Shown here piece after piece: positions 14,589 to 22,840 of a stretch of 33,703 bases of DNA. Within the stretch, counting starts at the first letter, position 1, and the number at the start of each line of letters is the position of its first letter. The notes beneath the pieces are model-generated. The model worked only from the letters and a program-made list of their open reading frames with translations. It was not told where the DNA came from and did not search any database. The position numbers and the translations under genes are program-made. The stretch is from NCBI GenBank assembly GCA_036374435.1, contig DASUTU010000013.1, forward strand, positions 1 to 33,703, read 5' to 3'. This stretch comes from CALGFI01 sp036374435. GTDB lineage: Bacteria; Actinomycetota; UBA4738; HRBIN12.

Positions 14589-15550
14589 CCTATCGTGAGG
14601 CGGTCGCCCGCGCCATCGCGCAGGAGATGGAGCGCGACCCGACCGTGTACTTCATCGGCGAAGACGTCGCCGCCGCTGGCGGAGTGTTCAAGACCACCGA
14701 GGGCCTCCAGGAGCGCTTCGGCCCGCGTCGCGTGCGCGACACCCCCATCTCGGAGCAGGCCATCGTCGGCGCCGTGATGGGGGCGGCGATGAACGGGCTT
14801 CGACCGGTGGCCGAGCTGATGTTCAGCGACTTCTTCGCGGTCTGCTGGGACATGATCGCCAACCAGATCGCGAAGGCGCGTTACATGACGAACGGGCAGG
14901 TCAGCCTGCCGCTCGTCATCCGGACGGCCAACGGCGGCGGGGTGCGATTCGGTGCACAACACTCCCAGAGCGTCGAGGGGTGGGCCATGGGCATCCCCGG
15001 CCTCAAGGTCGTGGTCCCCTCCACGCCCACCGACATGATCGGTCTGTTCGCCGCGGCGGTGCGCGACCCCGATCCCGTCATCGTGGTCGAGCCCAAGGTG
15101 CTGTACGCATCGAAGGAGGACGTGGCCGACGGTGAGATCGTGGACCGGCTGGGGACGGCCAAGGTGCTCCGAGAGGGGAACGACGTGACGATCGCCGCGC
15201 TCGGGGCGATGGTGCCGAAATCGCTCGAGGCCGCCGATCGGCTCGCCGGGGACGGGATCGACGCCGAGGTCGTCGACGTCCGGTCGCTGGTCCCGCTCGA
15301 CACCACGACCATCCTCGGCTCGGTGAACAAGACCGGCCGGTTCGTCACCGTCGAGGAAGCCCCCCGCCTGTGTGGATGGGGTGCCGAGGTCGCCTCGATC
15401 GTGGCCGAGGAGCGGTTCTTCGACCTGGACGGTCCCATCGTGCGGATCACCACGCCGCACATCCCGCTGCCGGCCACGGACGTGCTGGAGGACCTCGCGA
15501 TCCCCTCGACCGACACGATCGCGGAGAGAGTGCAAGCGACGATGGATTGA
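14576..15550 (+). CDS. Thiamine-diphosphate dehydrogenase E1 component, beta subunit
   Basis: A 324-residue protein from GTG 14576, inside the end of the alpha gene and behind a GGGGGG ribosome-binding site. Typical segments are FIGEDVAAAGGVFKTTEGL, RVRDTPISEQAIVGAVMGAA (with the catalytic-site glutamate of ISEQ), GGVRFGAQHSQSVEGWAMGI, and the C-terminal transketolase domain with VDVRSLVPLDTTTILGSV and FVTVEEAPRLCGWGAEVAS. It pairs with the alpha subunit to form the ThDP active site. Full length, with all expected regions. Confidence 0.93.
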   Translation: MAELTYREAVARAIAQEMERDPTVYFIGEDVAAAGGVFKTTEGLQERFGPRRVRDTPISEQAIVGAVMGAAMNGLRPVAELMFSDFFAVCWDMIANQIAKARYMTNGQVSLPLVIRTANGGGVRFGAQHSQSVEGWAMGIPGLKVVVPSTPTDMIGLFAAAVRDPDPVIVVEPKVLYASKEDVADGEIVDRLGTAKVLREGNDVTIAALGAMVPKSLEAADRLAGDGIDAEVVDVRSLVPLDTTTILGSVNKTGRFVTVEEAPRLCGWGAEVASIVAEERFFDLDGPIVRITTPHIPLPATDVLEDLAIPSTDTIAERVQATMD

Positions 15551-15623
15551 GCAGTTTCCGCCCGATCGCGGGCGGGAACGGCCTCGCTCGCTCGGGGTGC
15601 GGAAGAGAACGAAGGGGGGGACG

Positions 15624-16994
15624 ATGGCCGAACGGATCCTGATCAAGGGTGGCCATGTGCTCACGGTGGACCCGGAGCTGGGAGACATCGCCGGCGGCGA
15701 CGTCCTCATCGAGGATGGGAGGATCGCCCAGGTCGGCACGGACCTGAACGCCGACGCCGAGGTGGTCGACGCCGAGGACGACATCGTCATCCCGGGCTTC
15801 GTGGACACCCATCGTCACGTCTGGGAGGCGGCGATCCGCAACTGCGCCCCCAATGCAACGCTCGACGACTACTTCGTCGAGGTCCTCGACAGCTTCGCTC
15901 CCCTGTACCGACCCGAAGACGTGTACGCGAGCAACCTGGCCGGCGCGCTCGAGTGCATCAACGCCGGTATCACGACGGTCCTGGACTGGTCGCACATCAA
16001 CAACACTCCGGATCATCCGGACGCCGCCATCCGGGGCCTGACGGAGTCGGGCGTGCGCGCCGTGTATGCGTACGGCAGCGCGAACACGTCGCTCGCCGAT
16101 TACTGGTTCAACAGCTCGATCGTGATCCCGCGCGAAGACGTCGAGCGGATCCGGAAGACGTATTTCTCCTCGACCGAGGGGCTGCTGACGATGGCGCTGG
16201 CCACCCGTGGGCCGGGGTTCAGCCAGGACGGCGTGGTGCGTGAGGAGTGGGGCATGGCCCGCGACCTCGAAATCCCCATCACGACGCACTTCGCGATGGG
16301 CAAGCTCGCCGGCAAGTGGAGCATGGTCAAGCAGCTTCGGGGGCTCGGCCTGCTCGGTCCCGACACCACGTACATCCACGCCTGCTACCTCAGCGACGAG
16401 GAGTGGCAGCTCGTCGCAGACAGCCGCGGCACAATCTCGATCTCCCCCCAGGTCGAGATGCAGATGGGCCATGGATGGCCGCCGGTGATGAAGGCGCGCT
16501 CCTACGGGCTCCGGCCGAGCCTGTCCGTCGACGTCGTGACGACGGTCCCGGGAGACATGTTCAGCGAGATGCGATGCGCCTTCGCCGCCGAGCGTTGGCG
16601 GAGCAACGACTCCGTCTGGGAGAGCGAGGACCCGCTGCCCGATGACGCCCTCACCGCCCGGGACATGTTGACGATGGCGACGCTGGACGGCGCCCACGTG
16701 ACCGGTCTGGAGGACCGGACGGGATCGCTCACGCCGGGGAAAGAAGCCGACGTCGTGATCCTCGACGGGAGCAGCGTGGGGATCACGCCGATCATCGACC
16801 CGGTCGCCGCCGTGGTGCTGTGCGCCGACACCTCGAACGTCGACACGGTCATCGTCGGCGGCAAGATCCAGAAGCGGAACGGACGGCTCGTTGGCGACTG
16901 GGAGGCGGCGCGCAAACGTCTCCGGGCCTCCACCGACTACCTCGTCGACGCGCTCGAGAAGCGCCGGGCCGCCGCCGCGGCGGAGGGCTCGTGA
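15624..16994 (+). CDS. Amidohydrolase, AtzA/TrzN and SAH-deaminase-like group
   Basis: A 456-residue metal-dependent hydrolase starting at ATG 15624, behind GGGGGG. Ligands of the amidohydrolase barrel are visible: HRH at 63-65 (PGFVDTHRHVWE), His222 (ITTHFAMG), His252 (YIHACYLSDEEW) and Asp303 (SVDVVTTVPGDMF). The C-terminal strand set GSLTPGKEADVVILDG is typical. Relatives remove chloride, amines or alkyl-amines from s-triazines, or deaminate adenosine-type compounds and guanine. The usual H-x3-E is replaced by HFAMGKLAG, so the substrate probably differs. It ends in a GTGA overlap with the bicupin gene, implying coupled synthesis. Confidence 0.88.
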   Translation: MAERILIKGGHVLTVDPELGDIAGGDVLIEDGRIAQVGTDLNADAEVVDAEDDIVIPGFVDTHRHVWEAAIRNCAPNATLDDYFVEVLDSFAPLYRPEDVYASNLAGALECINAGITTVLDWSHINNTPDHPDAAIRGLTESGVRAVYAYGSANTSLADYWFNSSIVIPREDVERIRKTYFSSTEGLLTMALATRGPGFSQDGVVREEWGMARDLEIPITTHFAMGKLAGKWSMVKQLRGLGLLGPDTTYIHACYLSDEEWQLVADSRGTISISPQVEMQMGHGWPPVMKARSYGLRPSLSVDVVTTVPGDMFSEMRCAFAAERWRSNDSVWESEDPLPDDALTARDMLTMATLDGAHVTGLEDRTGSLTPGKEADVVILDGSSVGITPIIDPVAAVVLCADTSNVDTVIVGGKIQKRNGRLVGDWEAARKRLRASTDYLVDALEKRRAAAAAEGS

Positions 16995-17905
16995 GCCCCC
17001 GGCATCTGGTCCGACGAGCCGGCGACGCCGACTACCCGGTCCCGCGCGGCCTCGAAGAGCATTCGGAGCGGTTCGGCCGCTGGCTCGTCGTGGACGAGGC
17101 GGCCGGAGCGGTGCACACGGGATTCGGGATCGGGAGGATGGAGCCGGGCGGATCGATCGCTCCCCACGTCCACTCGTACGAGGAGAGCCTGTACGTGCTC
17201 GAGGGCGAGGTCGTCCTGAGCACGGTCGAGGCGGCGGGGCGCCTGGTCCCGGGGGACTATGCCCTGATCCCGATCGGGATGGCCCACACGCTTCGAAACG
17301 AATCCTCGTCCCCGGCTCGGTGGGCGGCGATGTCCTCCCCGCAGCCGCGACCGGCGTACGGCGGCGACACCCAGTTCGTGCCGCGGTTCGGCGAGCACGA
17401 GGCGGTGCCGGTCGACGTCCGCGATCCTCGGAACCGCCTGTTCGGGCACATCGCGCCCGAGAACATGGATCCCGCCAGGCAGACCCGTGATCACCTCGCG
17501 GTCTCGGCCAGCATGCGGACGGCGTTGCTCGTCTACGTGGGGATCTCCGTGAAGATGATGGTCGACTCCGACCTGGGCGCCCATCACTCCACGATGTTCA
17601 TGGTCGAGTACCAAGAGGCCGGCGGCACGGGGGCCCACGACCACCCGCTCGAGGAGACCTACCTGATCCTCGAGGGGGCGGTGGACGCGGAGTTCGATGG
17701 GACGCCCTATCGGCTGGAGTCCGGCGACGTGGCGTGGGCCGGCGTCGGCTGCGTCCACCGGTTCGCGAACCCCGGCCCCGGGAGGGTCCGGTGGCTCGAG
17801 ACCCAGGCTCCGGCGCCGCCGCCGCGCAACTCGTACCGGTTCGCCCGGGACTGGGACTACCTGGGAACGATCGTGTCCGAGGCCGAGACGACGACGGAGG
17901 CCTGA
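16991..17905 (+). CDS. Bicupin protein, ureidoglycine aminohydrolase-like layout
   Basis: A 304-residue protein with two cupin barrels, read from a GTG overlapping the amidohydrolase stop. The first barrel (about 40-110) has GGSIAPHVHSYEESLYVLEG and VPGDYALIPIGMAHTLRN. The second (about 190-270) has GTGAHDHPLEETYLILEG and ESGDVAWAGVGCVHRFAN. Both copies keep the HxH...E metal-binding pattern. (S)-ureidoglycine aminohydrolases of purine degradation share this tandem arrangement and length, but bicupins include dioxygenases and isomerases, so the activity is not fixed. Its coupling to an amidohydrolase suggests it acts on that enzyme's product. Its stop (TGATG) overlaps the next start. Confidence 0.82.
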   Translation: MSPRHLVRRAGDADYPVPRGLEEHSERFGRWLVVDEAAGAVHTGFGIGRMEPGGSIAPHVHSYEESLYVLEGEVVLSTVEAAGRLVPGDYALIPIGMAHTLRNESSSPARWAAMSSPQPRPAYGGDTQFVPRFGEHEAVPVDVRDPRNRLFGHIAPENMDPARQTRDHLAVSASMRTALLVYVGISVKMMVDSDLGAHHSTMFMVEYQEAGGTGAHDHPLEETYLILEGAVDAEFDGTPYRLESGDVAWAGVGCVHRFANPGPGRVRWLETQAPAPPPRNSYRFARDWDYLGTIVSEAETTTEA

Positions 17906-18606
17906 TGAACGACGGAGATGTGGTGGTGATCGGGGGAACGGCAGGCCTCGGCCTGGGGGTGGCGAGGCACTACGCCGAGGCAGGGCGGCGCGTCGTGGTC
18001 ACGGGACGGGATCCCGAACGGTCGGCCAAGACCGCGGCCGAGCTCGGCGACCGGGTACTCGGGCTCGGCTTCGACCTCGCGGAGCCCGAGTCGATCGCCG
18101 CGGCGCTCGCGGGGGTCGGACGGGTCGATCGCCTGGTCCTCGCGGGCATGCTGCGGGACCAGAACCTGGTCCGCGACTACGACATCGCCGGTGCGCTCGA
18201 GCTCGTAACGCAGAAGCTCGTCGGCTACACCGAGGTCGTGCACACGCTCGCCGACCGTTTGCACGACGACTCGTCGATCCTGATCTTCGGGGGCCTGGCC
18301 AAGGAGCGGCCCTATCCCGGCTCGGCCACGGTGACCACGGTCAACCACGGCGTGGATGGGCTCGTCCGGGCCATGTCGTTCGAACTGAAGCCGATCCGGG
18401 TGAACGCCCTGCACCCGGGGATCATCGGCGACAGCCCGTTCTGGAGCGGCAAGACGGAGGCGCTCGAAGCCGTGAAGGCCCGAGCCGCGACCGGGCGCTG
18501 GGGGACGATGGCCGACATCGTGGACGCGGCGGTCTTCCTGCTCGAGAACCGGTCCGTGGCCGGGACGGAGCTCCGGGTCGACGGCGGCTGGTCGCTGCCG
18601 TGGTAG
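17905..18606 (+). CDS. SDR-fold protein lacking the catalytic Ser-Tyr-Lys
   Basis: A 233-residue short-chain dehydrogenase-like protein; its ATG overlaps the bicupin TGA. The Rossmann start (VVVIGGTAGLGLGVARHYAE, variant of TGxxxGxG) and the C-terminal half (IRVNALHPGIIGDSPFW, then GTELRVDGGW) are clear. Aligning NHGVDGLVRA with the usual KxAxxGLxRS puts Asn147 at the catalytic lysine and Val143 at the catalytic tyrosine. The serine strand reads ILIFGGLAKE, without serine. It therefore seems unable to do standard SDR chemistry. It may bind a dinucleotide as a regulatory or structural partner, or catalyse a different reaction. It is intact and inside the operon, so this is not simple decay. 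Confidence 0.85.
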   Translation: MNDGDVVVIGGTAGLGLGVARHYAEAGRRVVVTGRDPERSAKTAAELGDRVLGLGFDLAEPESIAAALAGVGRVDRLVLAGMLRDQNLVRDYDIAGALELVTQKLVGYTEVVHTLADRLHDDSSILIFGGLAKERPYPGSATVTTVNHGVDGLVRAMSFELKPIRVNALHPGIIGDSPFWSGKTEALEAVKARAATGRWGTMADIVDAAVFLLENRSVAGTELRVDGGWSLPW

Positions 18607-18619
18607 GGCCGGCCGGGCG

Positions 18620-19489
18620 ATGAACGTCGCCGTCCTCGGCACCGGACGAATGGGCGGCGCGATGGTGGGAACGCTCCGGCGCGCCGGGTTGGCGGTCGTC
18701 GCCTGGAACCGCGATCGCACCAAGGTGGACCGCGTGGCCGCCGAGTCCGGCGCGACCGTGGCCGCCACGCCTCGCGAGGCGGTGGCCGGCGCCGACGTCG
18801 TCATCACCAGCCTGGCCGACGACGCCGCCGTCGAGGCGGTCTACGAGGAGGCGGTCGAGGGTCTGCACGCTCCCCAGGTGGTCCTGGAGATGAGCACGAT
18901 CGCCCCCGCCACCGTGCGGGGCGTGGCCGAGCGAATGGCCCGCACCGGTGCCGTCGTGCTCGACGCCCCCGTCTCCGGCAGCGTGTCGCTGGTCGAGACG
19001 GGCCAGCTCACGGTCATGGTCGGGGGCGACGCCGAGGATCTCGAGCGGGCTCGCCCGGTCCTGGAGGCATTGTCGGCCAAGCTGTTGCACGTCGGCACCC
19101 TCGGCGCCGGCGCCACGATGAAGCTCGCGGTGAACGCCCTCGTCCACGGGCTGAACGTGGCGCTGGCCGAGTCCCTCGTGCTCGCCGAACGCGCGGGGGT
19201 CGAGCGCACCACCGCCTACGAGGTGTTCGCGTCTGGGGCGGCCGCGGCCCCGTTCGTCCTGTACAAGCGGGCGGCGTACGAGCGCCCGGACGAGACCCCG
19301 GTAGCGTTCAGCCTCGACCTGGTGCACAAGGACCTCGAGCTGATCCTGGGCCTGGCCACCGAGGTCGGTGCGCCGATGCCACAGGCCGCGGTGAACCGGC
19401 AGGCGGTTCGCGCCGCCGTCGAGGCCGGGTTGGGCGAGCGCGACCTGAGCGCGATCGCCGTACACCTGCGTGGGATCGCGAGGAGCTGA
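18620..19489 (+). CDS. 3-hydroxyisobutyrate dehydrogenase-family NAD(P)-dependent oxidoreductase
   Basis: A 289-residue beta-hydroxyacid dehydrogenase. The N-terminal nucleotide-binding site is VAVLGTGRMGGAMVGTLRRA, with AWNRDRTK favouring NADP (the Arg after the second strand). The substrate loop reads VLDAPVSGSVSLVETGQLTV, and catalytic Lys168 lies in GAGATMKLAVNAL with Asn172 nearby. The family oxidises or reduces 3-hydroxyacids such as 3-hydroxyisobutyrate or tartronate semialdehyde. It is the last gene of the operon, 13 bp after the SDR gene, and may handle a 3-hydroxyacid or semialdehyde intermediate. It converges with metF, 4 bp apart. Confidence 0.92.
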   Translation: MNVAVLGTGRMGGAMVGTLRRAGLAVVAWNRDRTKVDRVAAESGATVAATPREAVAGADVVITSLADDAAVEAVYEEAVEGLHAPQVVLEMSTIAPATVRGVAERMARTGAVVLDAPVSGSVSLVETGQLTVMVGGDAEDLERARPVLEALSAKLLHVGTLGAGATMKLAVNALVHGLNVALAESLVLAERAGVERTTAYEVFASGAAAAPFVLYKRAAYERPDETPVAFSLDLVHKDLELILGLATEVGAPMPQAAVNRQAVRAAVEAGLGERDLSAIAVHLRGIARS

Positions 19490-19493
19490 GCGG

Positions 19494-20444
19494 TCAGATC
19501 TGCGCGGCCAGTCGATCCATCAGGCTGACGAGCGGCGCCGTGTTCTGCATCACGTAGAAGTGCACCGAGGGGACGCCGCGCTCGAACAGCTCTCGCGTCT
19601 GCTCGAGCGCCCAACGGATCCCCACCTCGGTCGCCTGGTCGGCCGGCGCGGCTCGAACCTCCTCGACCAAGCGTTCGGGCACGGTGGCGCCGAAGGTCTT
19701 CGGCACGAGCTGGAGCTGGCTCGCGCGGGGGAGGATCTTCAGCCCGGGGATGATCGGGATCGTGATCCCGCGGTCTCGCGCGGTCTTCATGAACCGGAGG
19801 TAGGCCTCGTTGTCATAGAAGATCTGGGTCACGGCGTAGTCCGCGCCGGCCCGCTGCTTCTCGAGCAGGACCGCGAGATCCCACTCGAGGTTCGGGGCCT
19901 CGACGTGTTTCTCCGGGTACGCGGCCACGCCGATGCAGAAGTTGGTGGGCGTGGCCTCGAGGAGCGGCTCGAGGTACACGCCGCGGTTCATGTCGCTCAC
20001 CTGGCGGACCAGGTCCAGTCCGGTCTCGTTCGCCGATCGGCCCTCGACGGGGGGCCGCGGCTCGCCGTCACCCCGGATCACCAACACGTTCTCGATCCCG
20101 AGGTAGTTGAGCTCGATCAGCGCGTCTTCGGTCTCCTCCCGGGTGAAGCCGTTGCAGAGCACGTGCGGGACCGGATCGACGTCGAACCGGTGTTTGATCG
20201 CCGCGCACAACCCGAACGTGCCCGGGGCCTTGCGGGTCACGCGCCGCCGGAACGTCCCGTCGGGGAGCTCGTCCCAGATCGCCTCGGCGGCGTGGCTGGT
20301 GATGTCGATGAACGGCGGGTCGAACGGCATGATAGAGGCCACCGCCTCATAGATCCGTCGGACGTCCCCGCCCCGGCGCGGGGGGATGATCTCCACGCTC
20401 ACAAGCGGCCTGGCGGCGTTGGCAAGGTGCTCAACGACCTTCAT
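19494..20444 (-). CDS. metF: Methylenetetrahydrofolate reductase
   Basis: A 316-residue FAD-dependent TIM-barrel enzyme that reduces 5,10-methylene-THF to 5-methyl-THF for methionine synthesis. Family segments: PLVSVEIIPPRRGGD at the N-terminus, FIDITSHAA, HVLCNGFTREETEDALIEL, NVLVIRGDGEP, FCIGVAAYPEKHVEAPNLEW, GADYAVTQIFYDNEAYLRF, IIPGLKIL, and near the end VPSVHFYVMQNTAPL. Length is normal for the bacterial form without the regulatory domain. The ribosome-binding site before the ATG at 20444 is weak. It lies on the same strand as the Gre-like gene, 53 bp downstream of it. It is not part of the catabolic operon. Confidence 0.95.
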   Translation of the reverse strand: MKVVEHLANAARPLVSVEIIPPRRGGDVRRIYEAVASIMPFDPPFIDITSHAAEAIWDELPDGTFRRRVTRKAPGTFGLCAAIKHRFDVDPVPHVLCNGFTREETEDALIELNYLGIENVLVIRGDGEPRPPVEGRSANETGLDLVRQVSDMNRGVYLEPLLEATPTNFCIGVAAYPEKHVEAPNLEWDLAVLLEKQRAGADYAVTQIFYDNEAYLRFMKTARDRGITIPIIPGLKILPRASQLQLVPKTFGATVPERLVEEVRAAPADQATEVGIRWALEQTRELFERGVPSVHFYVMQNTAPLVSLMDRLAAQI

Positions 20445-20497
20445 GGAGCTGTCGAGTCTACGACCCCCGGTCGCTCCGGCGTCCCAGCCACGACCCG

Positions 20498-20938
20498 TCA
20501 GCGCTCGATGCCGAGCACCTCGAATCGTCGCGGGCCGGCGGGCGCGTTCACCTCGACGATCTGACCGAGCCGGCCGTCCAGCAGCGCCGCGCCGAGGGGC
20601 GACTTCACCGAGATCCAGCTCGCGTCGCTGCGCGCCTCGAGCTCGCCCACGATGGTGAAGCGCTCGAGCTCGGTCGAGCCCTTCTCACGCACGGTCACGG
20701 TGTCCCCCATCTCGACGACGGTGGGGTCGTGGGGTTCGTCCTCGAGCGGAGTGGCCCGGGACAGGGCGTCCCGGACGCGCCCCGCTTCGTCGCGCGTGGC
20801 CCGCAGGGCGGCCTCCACCACGGGGTCGCCGCTCTCGGCGAGCTCGCGCTCCAGGCGAGGGATGCGCTCGTCGTCGAGCTCGGCGAGCCGCTCCTCGAGG
20901 GAGCGGCGGGCGGCGGCGGAGAGTTTGGTCTGTTCCAT
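20498..20938 (-). CDS. GreA/GreB-family transcription factor
   Basis: A 146-residue protein. The C-terminal FKBP-like half matches Gre factors: VEMGDTVTVREKGSTELERF, then TIVGELEARSDASWISVKSP, LGAALLDGRLGQIVEVNAPA, and EVLGIER at the end. The N-terminal half (about 1-65) is a charged coiled coil (SLEERLAELDDERIPRLERE) with an acidic patch at the hairpin, as in Gre, but its sequence is weakly conserved. Gre proteins enter the RNA polymerase secondary channel and stimulate cleavage of backtracked RNA. A paralogue such as Rnk or a Gre-fold homologue that competes with GreA is possible. Confidence 0.82.
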   Translation of the reverse strand: MEQTKLSAAARRSLEERLAELDDERIPRLERELAESGDPVVEAALRATRDEAGRVRDALSRATPLEDEPHDPTVVEMGDTVTVREKGSTELERFTIVGELEARSDASWISVKSPLGAALLDGRLGQIVEVNAPAGPRRFEVLGIER

Positions 20939-21153
20939 GGCGGATTCACCGACCGGACTCGTGGATGCCTGGAATGGTACACGGCCGGGCCCGAGGCGTT
21001 CTCCGCCGGACGGGGCCGGTGGGGCCGCCAGGGTCCCGAAACGAAGTCCCTCCCACCAGGGCCGATGGACCCGGGGGCCGGATCGGAAGTCCCGCGCGGC
21101 TCGGGCGACCCCCGGTCGGCTAGGCTCTGGCCGTTCCGGCGACGAGGGTGGCG

Positions 21154-21798
21154 ATGGCGTTCCGAGGATGGCCGGCCGAGGCGCTCGAGTTCTTCGAGGG
21201 GCTCGAGGCCGACAACACCAAGACCTACTGGGTGCGGAACAAGGACCAGTACGAGGGGCTCGTCCGCGCCCCGATGGAGGAGCTCCTGGCCGAGCTCGAG
21301 CCGGAGTGGGGCGAAGGGCGGATCTTCCGCCCGTACCGGGACCTCCGGTTCAGCACCGACAAGTCGCCGTACAAGACGCACATCGGCGCGATGGTTGGCG
21401 ACGGCTACGTCCAGCTCACCGCCGACGCGCTCGGCGCCGGCTGCGGGATGTGGGAGATGGCCCCCGATCAGCTCGAACGGTACCGGCAGGCGGTGGCCGC
21501 GGACCGGACCGGTCGAGCGCTGGCGACGCAGGTCACCCGAGCTCGGGAGGCCGGCCTCCAGGTCTCGGGACACGACGTCCTGAAGACCGCTCCGCGCGGG
21601 TTCGCTAAGGATCACCCTCGCATCGAGCTCCTGCGCTTCAAGGGCCTGATCACGTGGCAGGAGTGGCCCGCCGGTGCCTGGCTGGGCACCGCGCGAGCCA
21701 AAGACCGGGTAGTGGAGTTCTTCCGCCACTCGCAGCCGATCAACCGGTGGCTCCGCCGCCACGTCGGCGGCTCCGCGCTCCCCGTACGGCAGCGATAG
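21154..21798 (+). CDS. DUF2461-family protein
   Basis: A protein of 214 residues from ATG 21154 (a GTG at 21148 would add two residues); GAGG lies 6 bases upstream of the ATG. The family pattern is clear: FRGWPAEALEFFEGLEADNT at the start, ADNTKTYWVRNKDQYE, RPYRDLRFSTDKSPYKTHIG (about 60-79), GCGMWEMAPDQLERYRQAV, LKTAPRGFAKDHPRIELLRF and EWPAGAWLG. The R-D-x-RF-x-x-DKSPYKT block is the diagnostic core. The biochemical function is not known to me. It stands alone, divergent from the Gre-like gene by about 200 bp. Confidence 0.88.
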   Translation: MAFRGWPAEALEFFEGLEADNTKTYWVRNKDQYEGLVRAPMEELLAELEPEWGEGRIFRPYRDLRFSTDKSPYKTHIGAMVGDGYVQLTADALGAGCGMWEMAPDQLERYRQAVAADRTGRALATQVTRAREAGLQVSGHDVLKTAPRGFAKDHPRIELLRFKGLITWQEWPAGAWLGTARAKDRVVEFFRHSQPINRWLRRHVGGSALPVRQR

Positions 21799-21804
21799 CC
21801 GGCC

Positions 21805-22155
21805 TCAGACGGCGCGCGCGAACCCGCCGGCGGCGTCGGCGGCCGGCAACGGGAGCGGATCCCCGAGGTGGAACCCCCGCGCGTACCGAATGCCGGCGTT
21901 CCGCAGCGCCTCGAGGCTTCCGCCGTCTCCACGCCTTCGGCGATGACGATCGCGCCGACCTGCTGAGCAACGAGGAGAGCGAGACCGCCAGCGCCTGGCG
22001 CACCGGGTCGATGTCGATTTGCCTGGTGGGCGTGACGTCCAGCTTGATGAAGTCCGGGGACAGCCGGACGATGTGGCGCAGGCTCGAGAACCCGGCCCCG
22101 GCGTCGTCCACCGATGCGCACGCCGAGCTTCCGAAGCCGCTTCAGGAACCGCGTT
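21805..22155 (-). pseudogene. EAL-domain (c-di-GMP phosphodiesterase) relic with frameshifts
   Basis: Read on the minus strand, three frames in turn give consecutive pieces of an EAL domain. FLKRLRKLGVRI comes first, near 22120-22155. Then DDAGAGFSSLRHIVRLSPDF and IKLDV (from about 22111), then AIVIAEGVETAE, and finally RYARGFHLGDPLPLPAAD with a stop at 21805. The order and spacing are those of the C-terminal half of an EAL domain, including the DDxGxG and A-E-G-V-E loops. The N-terminal half with the EAL signature is missing. At least three single-base shifts are needed to join the pieces, so it is a dead gene or a badly resolved sequence. Confidence 0.72.
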
Positions 22156-22159
22156 CCTT

Positions 22160-22541
22160 TCGGCGGGGGAAGTCTGGTTGCGACATCGGCACGCCCGGGG
22201 CCCGACCACATGGTCCTCACGGCGCATCCCCGTGTGGTCTCGGCGGCCGCCGACCAAGACCGGGCGGGGAAGAGTCGGCCCGGACCTACGGGACTACGCC
22301 GAACGCCCGGGCTCGCGGAAGGCCCCTGGGCCGCCCCAACCATGAGATCGGCCACCTTCCCGACCTGGGGCCGTGCGTCCACGCGGGCGCGGACACTGCC
22401 GTCAGGATCCCGAACGAGCGGCGCGGACCTCGGGTCTGCCCCACGGCCTGGCGGGAGGGACGGGCTCGCCCTCATCGCGATCCCGATCGTCGGCCGAGTG
22501 CGGGCTGGTCGACGTGTAGTTGGGGGCTTGGGGAGCGGTCG
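22160..22541. other. No recognisable gene
   Basis: GC-rich DNA beyond the EAL relic. Open frames on both strands are Arg/Pro/Gly-rich and match no family I know. It may contain the eroded upstream part of the EAL gene. Confidence 0.5.
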
Positions 22542-22751
22542 TCAGCCGATCCAGAGTTCGGCGCCCGTCCACTCCTGGTCGTCCAGGTCGGGCGATGCCC
22601 CGGCCGCGGGGTCGCCAATCACGACCTTCGGTTCGACCGGCGGCGCCAGGGCGCGGCGAGGGGGCGGCCGCTTCCGTGACGGAGCTCGAGTGAACGTCTC
22701 GATCGAACGCGCCGAGGGAACGTCGGGTGGAACCACACTCCGGCGTTGCAT
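22542..22751 (-). CDS. Candidate 69-aa orphan protein
   Basis: A frame of 69 residues starts at ATG 22751 with AGGAG eight bases upstream (22760-22764). It encodes a Pro/Arg-rich N-terminal part (MQRRSVVPPDVPSARSIETF, later RKRPPPRRALAPP) and an acidic end (DLDDQEWTGAELWIG). There is no membrane segment and no cysteine. The strong ribosome-binding site, a leader hairpin (22779-22795) and a promoter-like pair (22841-22869) together favour a real gene. The basic-then-acidic layout with an aromatic C-terminus recalls peptide precursors, but no modifying enzyme is nearby. I do not recognise a family. Confidence 0.4.
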   Translation of the reverse strand: MQRRSVVPPDVPSARSIETFTRAPSRKRPPPRRALAPPVEPKVVIGDPAAGASPDLDDQEWTGAELWIG

Positions 22752-22778
22752 GACACCAACTCCTCTCCGCTGAAGAAG

Positions 22779-22795
22779 CGTCGCCGCGGGCGACG
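22779..22795 (-). promoter_or_regulatory. 7-bp hairpin in the leader of the orphan gene
   Basis: CGTCGCC (22779-22785) and GGCGACG (22789-22795) form perfect arms around GCG, just upstream of the AGGAG of the gene starting at 22751. It may tune translation of the small gene. Confidence 0.4.
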
Positions 22796-22840
22796 TAGCA
22801 GAGGGAGGACCGCTTGCGCGGGGGGCCTCGCTCGACGCTG

